Source: Halocaridina rubra
Lineage: Eukaryota > Arthropoda > Malacostraca > Decapoda > Atyidae
Direction of reading: 5' to 3'
Assembly: GCA_037179515.1 (NCBI GenBank)
Contig: JAXCGZ010007588.1
Location: 135,830 to 199,829 of the forward strand
Length of the DNA stretch: 64,000 bases
Below, piece by piece: positions 12,194-22,519 of the stretch (its first letter is position 1; each line of letters starts with the position of its first letter). The notes under the pieces are model-generated. The model had not been told where the DNA came from. It did not search any database and worked only from the letters and a program-made list of their open reading frames with translations. A program made the translations under genes and the position numbers.

Positions 12194-15015
12194 TTGTTAT
12201 ACACAAATGCTGATGGATTAGCTGGTAAGGCAGTAGAATTAAAAGATAGGATTCACAACAGTAAGGCAGCTATAGTAGCAATTACAGAGACTAAGTTGAG
12301 TGAGGACATAATCAGTGACACAGTTTTTCTTAAGGGCTTCAGAATACTAAGGGTTGAAAGATCTGAGAGGACTGGTGGAGGGATAGCACTGCTCATAAGT
12401 GAAAGGATTCAAGTCGAAGAAATAAACTTGGCTATAGAAAGTGAGTTCAAGGAATTTCTTGTTGCTCGCATAAATACTGGGTCAGAGAGCATTATAATAA
12501 CTGTTGTATACAACCCACCAAGGAACCAAAATAGGCTTGAAGTTTATGAGGAAAGTCATATAGGTACTATTGAAGTCATAAACTCAGTTGTTAACATGGC
12601 ACGGGAAAAAAATGTAGGATTTTGATTATGGGAGATATTAATCATAAAGATATAGATTGGATAAATCTTGACCCACACAGTGGTGAGGACTCATTCGGGG
12701 CAAGATTCCTAGATTGCGTACAAGGGAATTTCCTACACCAACATGTAATGGAACCAACAAGGGCCAGGGGTGGGGATGAGCCATCACTACTTGATCTAGT
12801 GTTCACAGATAATGTGTTGGATATTGAAAAAATTGAGTATGTACCACCAATTGGAAAGAGTGACCACTGTGTGTTGTTGATGGAGTATATCATTGAAGAT
12901 ATTCTTCCTGAGAGTAGAGGCACTGAGGACATGAGGAGGAACTATCCGAAAGGAGATTACATCCAAATGAATGAGCTTTTTGCAGGTATTGACTGGAGAA
13001 CCTTATTTTACAACAAATCTGTATAAGATATGTATGACATCTTTTGTGAGAAATATGGGAAGATAGTAGATTGCTGCATACCTGTCACCAAAGTAGGTGT
13101 AATTCATGACAGAGAGAAATGGTTCGATAATGGGTGTAAAAGGGCTAAGGAGTGGAGAGACAAATGCTGGAAAAGGTGTAGGAGGAGAAAAAACATAAAT
13201 GCCTGGCAAACCTACAAAAGAGCAAGAAATGACTACCTAAGTAAAAGGAGAGAGGCAGAGAGAGACTATGAGAGGGACATCACCAGGAAGGCTAAAGAAA
13301 ATCCCAAGCTTTTCCACAGCTTTATCAGAGGAAAACTGAAGGTAAAAGAACAGGTTTTAAGGCTAAAGAGAGCGGATGGAAGCATCACTGAGACGGATGA
13401 AGAGATCTGCAGCGAATTGAACAAGGAGTTTCAGTCAGTATTTATAGTAGAAAATACCCCACCCCCTCAGATTGCAGTGATAGAAGCTCAAGGGCCGGTA
13501 TTAGAGAACATCAACCTTACAGCCACAGAGGTATGCAAAGCGCTGATGGATTTAGATGTTCATAAAGCTACAGGTCCTGATGACATATCCCCTCATGTGC
13601 TTAAAAAATGCGCAAACTCAATATCAGTGGCACTAAGTATCATATTTAAGGAGTCACTAGAGTCAGGGGAGATTCCAAGATGCTGGAAACAAACAAATGT
13701 GATACCTATCTTCAAAAAGGGAAGGAGGGCTACGGCTCTGAACTATAGACCAGTTTCCTTGACCAGCATAGTTTGCAAAGTTATGGAGAAACTACTAAGG
13801 AAACATATCTCTCTTCACTTGGAATCCTTCAACTTTTTGTCAGTGAGGCAACATGGCTTCAGAGAAGGTAGATCAACAGTAACAAACTTATTAGAATTTT
13901 ATGATGAGGTAAGCCAAATCTTATAGGAAAGAGAGGTCTGGGCAGATTGCATATTCCTAGACTTCCAGAAAGCGTTTGACACTGTTCCACATGGGAGACT
14001 TATTAGGAAGCTGCAATCAATGGCTAGAATAGGTGGAAATGTTTTGGAATGGATAAAAACTTACTTAGAAGGAAGGGAACAGAGGGTTAGAGTAAGACAC
14101 TCAGTGTCTGAATGGAGAAGAGTTAGTAGTGGAGTTCCACAGGGTTCAGTTTTAAGGCCACTTTTGTTCCTTGTATATGTAAATGACCCACCAGAGTCTG
14201 TAAATTCATTCATGAATATGTTTGCAGATGATGCAAAGATTGTGAAGAAAGTAAAAAACGAGAACAATGGTAGAGAACTTCAGGAGGATCTAAATACTCT
14301 GCATGAGTGGCCAGAAAAGTGGCTAATGAAATTCAATACTTCAAAATGTAAGGCAATGAGAATGGGTACAAGTGCAAGAAGGCCCAAGCTTGACTACTCG
14401 GTGGCTGGAGTATAACTTCAAGAGACAGAAAATGAGAGAGATCTAGGAGTAAACATACTGGCAGATTTGTCTCCAGAAATACATATAAATGGCGTAGTAA
14501 GGGCAGCATATGCATTCTTATCAAATGTAAGGGTAGCCTTCAGGCACATGGACAAGGAAATGTTCAGAAATATTTATGTAACCTATGTTAGGCCAAAATT
14601 CGAATATGCAGCCCCTTTTTGGAATCCGCACTTGAAAAAGCACATAGCTAAGCTTGAAAAAGTTCAAAGACATGCCACGAAACTGGTGCCAGAAATACGC
14701 AATCTTGGTTATGATGAGAGGCTGAGGGAATTAGACTTGCCATCACTCGAAGCTAGAAGAGTAAGGGGGTATATGGTGACAGTCTTTAAATTCCTTCATG
14801 GTTATGCTAGAGTGGATAGGGATCGATATTTCGATATGGCTGGCTCTAGAACTAGAGGTCATAGTTTGAAGCTTCGTAAGAAAACTTCTTTGCAGGATGT
14901 AAGGAAATACTTTTTCAGTGTAAGAGTAGTTGATAATTGGAATTCGCTAAGCGAGGAGGTAGTAAATGCTATCTCAATCCATAGTTTTAAGGACAGGTAC
15001 GATAAGTATCACTAA
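12194..15015 (+). pseudogene. F1 ORF2 (endonuclease-reverse transcriptase), copy B
   Basis: Same order as the intact copy D: APE-type endonuclease (ITETKL; GDINHKDIDW near 12,630; SDHCVLL near 12,860), linker, reverse transcriptase (FLDFQKAFDTV near 13,960; MFADDAKIVKK near 14,220), C-terminal region ending DRYDKYH. Disabled by a 7-A run at about 12,606-12,612 (copy D has 8 A), and by stops at 13,024 (CAA to TAA), 13,924 (CAG to TAG) and 14,413 (CAA to TAA). The last stop is shared with copy B2. Confidence 0.9.
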
Positions 15016-15111
15016 GTCTAAAATGGAACCGATCAGGAGACGGGAAGATACGAGCTTTGGGCTCTTTCCCGTAAACACAATTAGGTAATCAATTAGGTAA
15101 TCACACACACA

Positions 15112-16615
15112 AGCGCTGATGGAGTTAGATGTTCATAAAGCTACAGGTCCTGATAACATATCCCCTCATATACTTAAAAAATGCGCAAACTCAATATCAG
15201 TGGCACTAAGTATCATATTTAAAAAGTCACTGGAGTCAGGGGAGATTCCAAGATGCTCGAAACAAGCAAACGTGATACCTATCTTCAAAAAGGAAGGAGG
15301 GATACAGCTCTGAACTATAGACCAGTTTCCTTGACCAGTATAATTTGCAAAGTTATGGAGAAACTACTAAGGAAACATATCTCTCTTCACTTGGAATTAA
15401 CAGTAACAAACTTATTAGAATTTTATGATGAGGTAAGCCGAATATTACAGGAAAGAGATGGCTGGGCAGATTGCATATTCCTAGACTTCCAGAAAGCGTT
15501 TGACACTGTTCCATATGCGAGATTTATTAAGAAGCTGCATGCAATGGCTAGAAAAGGTGAAAATGTCTTGGAATGGATAAAAACTTACTTAGAAGGAAGG
15601 AAGCAGAGGGTTAGAGTAAGACACTCAGTGTCTGAATGGAGAAGATTTAGTAGTGGAGTTCCACAGGGTTCAGCTTTAGGGCCACTTTTGTTCCTTGTAG
15701 ATGTAAATGACCTACCAGAGTCTGTAAATTCATTAATGAATATGTTTGCAGCTGATGCAAAGATTGTGAAGAAAGTAGGAAACGAGAACAATGGTAGAGA
15801 ACTTCAGGAAGATCTAAATAGTCTGCATGAGTGGTCAGAAAAGTGGCTAATGAAATTCAGCACTTCAAAATGTAAGGCAATGAGAATGGGTACAAGTGCA
15901 AGAAGGCCCAAGCTTGACTATTCGGTGGCTGGAGTATAACTTCAAGAGACAGAAAATGAGAGAGATCTAGGAGTAAACATACTGGCAGATTTGTCTCCAG
16001 AAATACATATAAATGGCATAGTAAGGGCAGCATATGCATTCTTATCAAATGTAAGGGTAGCCTTCAGGCACATGGACAAGGAAATGTTCAGAAATATTTA
16101 TGTAACCTATGTTAGGCCAAAACTCGAATATGCAGCTCTCTTTTGGAATGCGCACTAGAAAAAGCACGTAGCTTATATTGAAAAAGTTCAAAGACATGCC
16201 ATGAAACTGGCGCCTGAAATACCCAATCTCAGTTATGATGAGAGGCTGAGGGAATCAGACTTACCATCACTCGAAGCTAGAAGATTGAGGGGGATATGGT
16301 AACAGTCTTTAAATTCCTTCATGGATATGATAGAGTGGATAGGGATTGATATTCTGATATGGCTGGCTCTAGAACTAAAGGTCATAGTTTGAAGCTTCGT
16401 AAGAAAACTTCTTTGCAGGATGTAAGGAAATACTTTTTCAGTGTAAGAGTAGTTGATAATTGGAATTCGCTAAGGGAGGAGGTAGTTAATGCTATCTCAA
16501 TCCATAGTTTTAAGGACAAGTATGATAAGTATCACTAAGTATAAAATGGAACCGATCAGGAGATGGGAAGATACGAGCTTTGGGCTCTTTCCCGTAAACA
16601 CAATTAGGTAATCTA

Positions 16616-16621
<6 letters not shown>
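15112..16621 (+). mobile_element. F1 LINE copy B2, 5'-truncated, broken
   Basis: Starts in the reverse transcriptase (ALMELDVHKATGPDNIS) right after the short (CA)n of copy B. A deletion near 15,400 removes the block that reads LSVRQHGFREGRS in other copies. The catalytic FADD reads FAAD (about 15,747). A TAA at 15,937 matches the one in copy B at 14,413. The 3' end has one terminal repeat unit followed by a long (CA)n. Confidence 0.9.
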
Positions 16622-16683
<62 letters not shown>

Positions 16684-16708
16684 CACACACACACACACAC
16701 ACACACAT
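16622..16708. repeat. (CA)n microsatellite joining copies B2 and C
   Basis: About 87 bp of CA with one interruption (ATCA near 16,682). The 3' end of one LINE lies on its left, and the 5' region of the next on its right. Confidence 0.97.
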
Positions 16709-17022
16709 ATCTTGGTTAGCAAGTGAGTTTATCAGTTAGGAAGAATATATAGCAGAAACAGGTGGGTGCCACCTCAGACACAAATTCGAATTTTTCCTTC
16801 AGGTTTGACTTTTGTTTTGTTGCATTTTTTTCTTTCTTTTTCTTTTTATCCTTAAATTACCATGGTCAGGTTTTTAAGTTAAGATATATGTTACCAGAAA
16901 AGAGATAAACTGAGTCACTTAATAGCACTTATATGGAGATATAAAAATTCTGTGTGAAGCTTAATTAAAAGTTTTTCTCTTTTTTTTTTCTCTCTATATT
17001 CTGTGATAGGGAGAACATAAAA

Positions 17023-18102
17023 ATGACGCCATCTCTGTCCCAAACCTCTCCCATCCATGGGTCGGTAGGAGGGGTAGCCATTAGGAGACTTAAACAGAAA
17101 ATCAAGAATTTAGAGGAAATGGTTATATGCCTTGATGATAAAATTCGGAATATGGATGGAGAAATGAAAGAGTATGAAACACTCAGAGAGCAAATAAGAT
17201 CTTTGGAGGAAGCAAATAAAGCACAAGGGCAGGAGAGAAAGGAACTAGAAAAAAGAATAAAGAAGCTGGAAGAGGAAAAGAGTCAACTAGAATCTAGAAT
17301 TTCTAATCAAGAAGATAAAAACAAACAGCTGAATGACAACCTAAAGGAATTAGATGTTAGTTCACTGCTCTCTTCTGAGAGAGACTAGATTGCTGCTTGG
17401 AATGTCCAGATTAAGGAAAACATTGAACAGTTCAGAAAAGAGTTCCAGGAGCTGAATATGGAAAATGATGCCATGAAAACTTCCTTTGCTGATGCACTAA
17501 AGGGGAATGTGGCATTAAAAGAGGCTGTAAAGGTGGTGGCACTGGAAAACATACAAACAGTTGACTATAAAGAGACAGTAATCGAAAAAATGAAAGACGT
17601 TTTGATGGAAAGGGCAAACCCACTCATCAGACAGGCACTTAATAAGGAGAAGACAGTGGTAATCTCAGGCATAAGCGAATCCCAGGAGCCAACATGGCAG
17701 GGGAGACTTGAAGAAAATAAAGCTAGGGTTGTAGACCTGATAAGAAAGCTTGGAGTAGTATGTGGTCCTGAGGATATTGTAAACATGCACCAACTAGGTA
17801 AATATTCGAGGGAAGGAAAGCCGAAACCAACAAAAGTAACCTTTGAGAGAGGGGAAACATGTAGGGAAATATTGTTGAGAAAAAAAAGTCTAAAAGACCT
17901 TCAAGAATTCAAAGAAGTGTTCATTAGACGATACAGAACACAGGAAGAGATGGGAAAGATCAAAAACTTGTTGCAAGAGGCAAGAAGGTTAAATGATGAA
18001 AGAAATGAAGAAGAGAAGAAAAATTTTCATTACAGTGTTCTTCCAGACAAAGGGGAGATAAAGAAGATAATGACAGAAGATCAGGGGATGGGGCCTCAAT
18101 AA
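17023..18102 (+). pseudogene. F1 ORF1 (coiled coil plus RRM-like), copy C, one nonsense codon
   Basis: A 359-codon frame from ATG at 17,023 to TAA at 18,100, interrupted only by TAG at 17,386 where copies L and B have GAG. Residues about 20-145 are a charged heptad coiled coil. From about residue 200 comes a globular part: KTVVISGISES, then ENKARVVDLIRKLGV, then RYRTQEEMGKIKNLLQEARRLNDE. That order (coiled coil, RRM-like, C-terminal domain) resembles LINE-1 ORF1p, an RNA-binding trimer; this is inference from pattern. It overlaps the start of the ORF2 frame, which lies in the -1 frame. Confidence 0.85.
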
Positions 18103-18104
18103 GA

Positions 18105-20927
18105 TTGTTATACACAAATGCTGATGGATTAGCTGGTAAGGCAGTAGAATTAAAAGATAGGAATCACAACAGTAAGGCAGATATAGTAGCAATTACAGAG
18201 ACTAAGTTGAGTGAGGACATAAACAGTGTCACAGTTTTTCCTAAGGGCTTCAGAATACTAAGGGTTGAAAGATCTGAGAGGACTGGTGGAGGGATAGCAC
18301 TGCTCATAAGTGAAAGGATTCAAGTCGAAGAAATAAACTTGGCTATAGAAAGTGAGTTCAAGGAATTTCTTGTTGCTCGCATAAATACTGGGTCAGAGAG
18401 CATTATAATAACTGTTGTATACAACCCATCAAGGAACCAAAATAGGCTTGAAGTTTATGAGGAAAGTCATATAGGTACTATTGAAGTCATAAACTCAGTT
18501 GTTAACATGGCACGGGAAAAAAATGTAGGATTTTGATTATGGGAGACTTTAATCATAAAGAGATAGATTGGATAAATCTTGACCCACACAGTGGTGAGGA
18601 CTCATTCGGGGCAAAATTCCTAGATTGCGTACAAGGGAATTTCCTACACCAACATGTAATGGAACCAACAAGGGCCAGGGGTGGGGATGAACCATCACTA
18701 CTTGATCTAGTGTTCACAGATAATGTGTTGGATATTGAAAAAATTGAGTATGAACCACCAATTGGAAAGAGTGACCACTGTGTGTTGTTGATGGAGTATA
18801 TCATTGAAGATATTCTTCCTGAGAGTAGAGGCACTGAGGACATGAGGAGGAACTATCCGAAAGGAGATTACATCAAAATGAATGAGCTTTTTGCAGTTAT
18901 TGACTGGAGAACATTATTTTACATCAAATCTGTACAATGAAATGTATGACATCTTTTGTGAGAAATATGGGAAGATAGTAGATTGCTGCATACCTATCAC
19001 CAAAGTAAGTGTAATTCATGCCAGAGAGAAATGGTTCGATAATGGGTGTAAAAGAGCTAAGGAGTGGAGAGACAAATGCTGGAAAAGGTATAGGAGGAGA
19101 AAAAACATAAATGCCTGGCAAACCTACAAAAGAGCAAGAAATGACTACCTAAGTAAAAGGAGAGAGGCAGAGAGAGACTATGAGAGGGACATCACCAGGA
19201 AGGCTAAAGAAAATCCCAAGCTTTTCCACAGCTTTATCAGAGGAAAACTGAAGGTAAAAGAACAGGTTTTAAGGCTAAAGAGAGCGGATGGAAGCATCAC
19301 TGAGACGGATGAAGAGATCTGTAGAGAATTGAACAAGGAGTTTCAGTCAGTATTTACAGTAGAAAATACCCCAGTCCCTCAGATTGCAGTGATAGAAGCT
19401 CAAGGGCCGATATTAGAGAACATCAACCTTACAGCCACAGAGGTATGCAAAGCGCTGATGGATTTAGATGTTCATAAAGCTACAGGTCCTGATGACATAT
19501 CCCCTCATGTGCTTAAAAAATGCACAAACACAATATCAGTGGCACTAAGTATCATATTTAAGGAGTCACTGGAGTCGGGGGAGATTCCAAGATGCTGGAA
19601 ACAAGCAAATAAGATACCTATCTTCAAAATGGGAAGGAGGGATACGGCTCTGAACTATAGACCAGTTTCCTTGACCAGCATAGTTTGCAAAGTTATGGAG
19701 AAACTACTAAGGAAACATATCTCTCTTCATTTGGAATCCTTCAACTTTTTGTCAGTGAGGCAACATGGCTTCAGAGAAGGTAGATCAACAGTAACAAACT
19801 TATTAGAATTTTATGATGAGGTAAGCCAAATCTTACAGGAAAGAGAGGGCTGGGCAGATTGCATATTCCTAGACTTCCAGAAAGCGTTTGACACTGTTCC
19901 ACATGGGAGACTTATTAGGAAGTTGCAATCAATGGCTAGAATAGGTGGAAATGTTTTGGAATGGATAAAAACTTACTTAGAAGGAAGGGAACAGAGGGTT
20001 AGAGTAAGACACTCAGTGTCTGAATGGAGAAGAATTAGTAGTGGAGTTCCACAGGGTTCAGTTTTAGGGCCACTTTTGTTCCTTGTATATGTAAATGACC
20101 TACCAGAGTCTGTAAATTCATTCATGAATATGTTTGCAGATGATGCAAAGATTGTGAAGAAAGTAAAAAACGAGAATAATGGTAGGGAACTTCAGGAGGA
20201 TCTAAATAGTCTGCATGAGTGGTCAGAAAAGTGGCTAATGAAATTCAACACTTCAAAATGTAAGGTAATGAGAATGGGTACAAGTGCAAGAAGGCCCAAG
20301 CTTGACTACTCGGTGGCTGGAGTACAACTTCAAGAGACAGAAAATGAGAGAGATCTAGGAGTAAACATACTGGCAGATTTGTCTCCAGAAATACAAATAA
20401 ATGGCATAGTAAGGGCAGCATATGCATTCTTATCAAATGTAAGGGTAGCCTTCAGGCACATGGACAAGGAAATGTTCAGAAATATTTATGTAACCTATGT
20501 GAGGCCAAAACTCGAATATGCAGCCCCCTTTTGTAATCCGCACTTGAAAAAGCACATAGCTAAGCTTGAAAAAGTTCAAAGACATGCCACGAAACTGGTG
20601 CCAGAAATACGCAATCTCAGTTATGATGAGAGGCTGAGGGAATTAGACTTACCATCACTCGAAGCTAGAAGAGTGAGGGGGGATATGGTGACAGTCTTTA
20701 AATTCCTTCATGGTTATGATAGAGTGGATAGGGATGGATATTTTGATATGGCTGGCTCTAGAACTAGAGGTCATAATTTGAAGCTTCGTAAGAAAACTTC
20801 TTTGCAGGATGTAAGGAAATACTTTTTCAGTGTAAGAGTAGTTGATAATTGGAATTGGCTAAACGAGGAGGTAGTTAATGCTATCTCAATCCATAGTTTT
20901 AAGGACAGGTATGATAAGTATCATTAA
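18105..20927 (+). pseudogene. F1 ORF2 (endonuclease-reverse transcriptase), copy C, two frameshifts
   Basis: The endonuclease half (18,105-18,536) is cut by a 7-A run at about 18,517-18,523. The frame resumes at 18,533. An extra T near 18,938 shifts it again. From 18,882 there is a continuous 681-residue frame holding the linker, reverse transcriptase (ATGPDDISPHVLKK, GFREGRSTVTNLLEF, FLDFQKAFDTVPHG, SSGVPQGSVLGPLLF, MFADDAKIVKK) and the C-terminal region to DRYDKYH. The frame start is a TTG; no ATG is needed if it is reached by frameshift or reinitiation from ORF1. Confidence 0.9.
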
Positions 20928-21014
20928 GTATAAAATGGAACCGATCAGGAGACGGGAAGATACGAGCTTTGGGCTCTTTCCCGTAAACACAATTAGGTAA
21001 TCACAATTAGGTAA

Positions 21015-21108
<94 letters not shown>

Positions 21109-21286
21109 CCATATGTACATATATAAATATGCAATTAAACGCAAACACACACATATGCATATAAACATACATACACTTGCACATATATGTGCATATGTAA
21201 ATTCTTACATACACATACATGCACATGCACTCACACACATGCATACATATACATATCTGAAAGTAAATACATACGTACTTGCATTC

Positions 21287-21382
<96 letters not shown>

Positions 21383-21640
21383 GCATGCAAGCTTTACTAA
21401 ATAAGTAAATATATTAATGCACACGTAAACATTCATACATATAAAATAAAACAAAACACATTCATGAAGACATACACAAATACATAGGAGCACAAATTAA
21501 TTAAAGCATACAAAAGCAAAAGCAAACCTATGCACATATAAACAAAATTACATTATGCGTAAGCACCGTCACACGTAAAAGCAAGTAAAAAACAGACAAA
21601 AAATTTATGAAGAGAAAAAACAAACTAGCAGCTTGCAGTC
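21015..21640. repeat. (CA)n/(TA)n block and degenerate CATA-rich tract
   Basis: (CA)n to 21,045, (TA)n 21,046-21,103 and 21,288-21,382, with imperfect ACATA/CATGCA repeats between and after. To 21,640 the sequence is AT-rich with many ACATA and AAACA words. No gene seen; long ORFs here are repeat artefacts. Confidence 0.9.
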
Positions 21641-22500
21641 TCCAGCAGCATTAGCCCCTAAAAGCAAAATCAGTCTCTTCTTGCTGACTTTATGGCCTGG
21701 TGCTATCTTCTCCTTCTTGGCGATGTATGGATGACAAGGCATACTCTTCCAGAACAAGCCGGACTCATCCACATTAAACACTTGTTCAGCACAGTAATCC
21801 TTCCTCCCTAATTATCTCTGCCAATGCACTTGAAAAATCATTTAATGCTGTATCGTCACCATTAGCAGCTTCATCTTGTACGTTAAGGTTATGCAAATTA
21901 ACACTAGCCTTATGCTGCACAGAGCAACCTCTGCTGCCCACAACGTCTTCAATTTAACTTCCTTGCCCCTTTTTAATTTTCACGTCCTTAAGCAATTTTT
22001 TAGCTTTCTCCTGAATCGGCATAAGGCTCACTGGGATATGCCACTGATGCTGGTCATCAAGCCAAAGCAATAATAACCTTTCCATCTCATTTATTAGGCC
22101 ACTACGCTGCTCAGTAATCACAGTGGACTTTATAGGAGCAGAACCTTTTACATATTCAAGGATTCAATCTTTAGTTTTGATAATCACTGCCACGATCGAA
22201 CGGCTTAACCCCAGTAATTGGTCAATCTTAGAAGAAGAGTCTCCCTTTTCCGATCGTTTCACTATATCCAAATTAACTCCCATGGTGATGGCTTTCCTTT
22301 TCTTTAAGGCATTATCATCAGAAGAATCTACTATATGCTTGGGAGACATAATACTGGTCAAAAATAATAAAAAAAACAAGCAAAACAAGCCAAAGAGGGA
22401 ATAAGCACAGTAACAAGATGGCATATGATCGAGAACTAAGTGGCGTGTCTTCCTCAGTCTAATGCTGCATGATGACATAATCTTCCGCCACAATCAACAA
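21640..22500 (-). pseudogene. Tigger/pogo-like transposase N-terminal part, decayed
   Basis: Minus strand, ATG at 22,349-22,347. MSPKHIVDSSDDNALKKRKAI leads into a CENP-B type helix-turn-helix (MGVNLDIVKRSEKG ... LLGLSRSIVAVIIKTKD). A second DNA-binding block (LLLWLDDQHQWHIPVSLM) lies near 22,050, and the start of the catalytic domain (VFNVDESGLFW) near 21,760, with the first Asp intact. Frameshifts and stops follow. The remaining catalytic half is missing: the low-complexity tract at 21,015-21,640 begins there. Upstream 22,350-22,500 is probably 5' untranslated sequence of the same element. It complements the C-terminal piece at 2,495-4,107. Confidence 0.8.
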
Positions 22501-22519
22501 ACTATTCTTAGAGTGAAGT

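Larger units (their letters stand above)
11169..15111 (+). mobile_element. F1 LINE copy B, nearly full-length coding part
   Basis: Begins inside ORF1, at the GSVGGVAIRR codons, immediately after (CA)n. It runs through ORF1 and ORF2 to the 3' hairpin and terminal repeats (about 15,060-15,105), then a short (CA)n. The next copy starts at 15,112. Head-to-tail with copies A and B2. Confidence 0.9.
16709..21018 (+). mobile_element. F1 LINE copy C, near full length
   Basis: Carries about 310 bp of 5' untranslated region (16,709-17,022), ORF1, ORF2, and a 3' untranslated region of about 90 bp. The last contains the hairpin ACGGGAA...TTCCCGT (20,955-20,987) and two 14-bp terminal repeats CACAATTAGGTAAT. 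(CA)n then (TA)n follow. It is the best reference in the window for the whole element. Confidence 0.93.

Noticed and set aside
14333..14524. 63-residue ORF repeated opposite the LINE ORF2 in almost every F1 copy (also 15,857, 20,245, 26,576, 36,675, 54,649)
   Set aside because: Antisense shadow of a conserved coding region; its recurrence follows LINE copy number.
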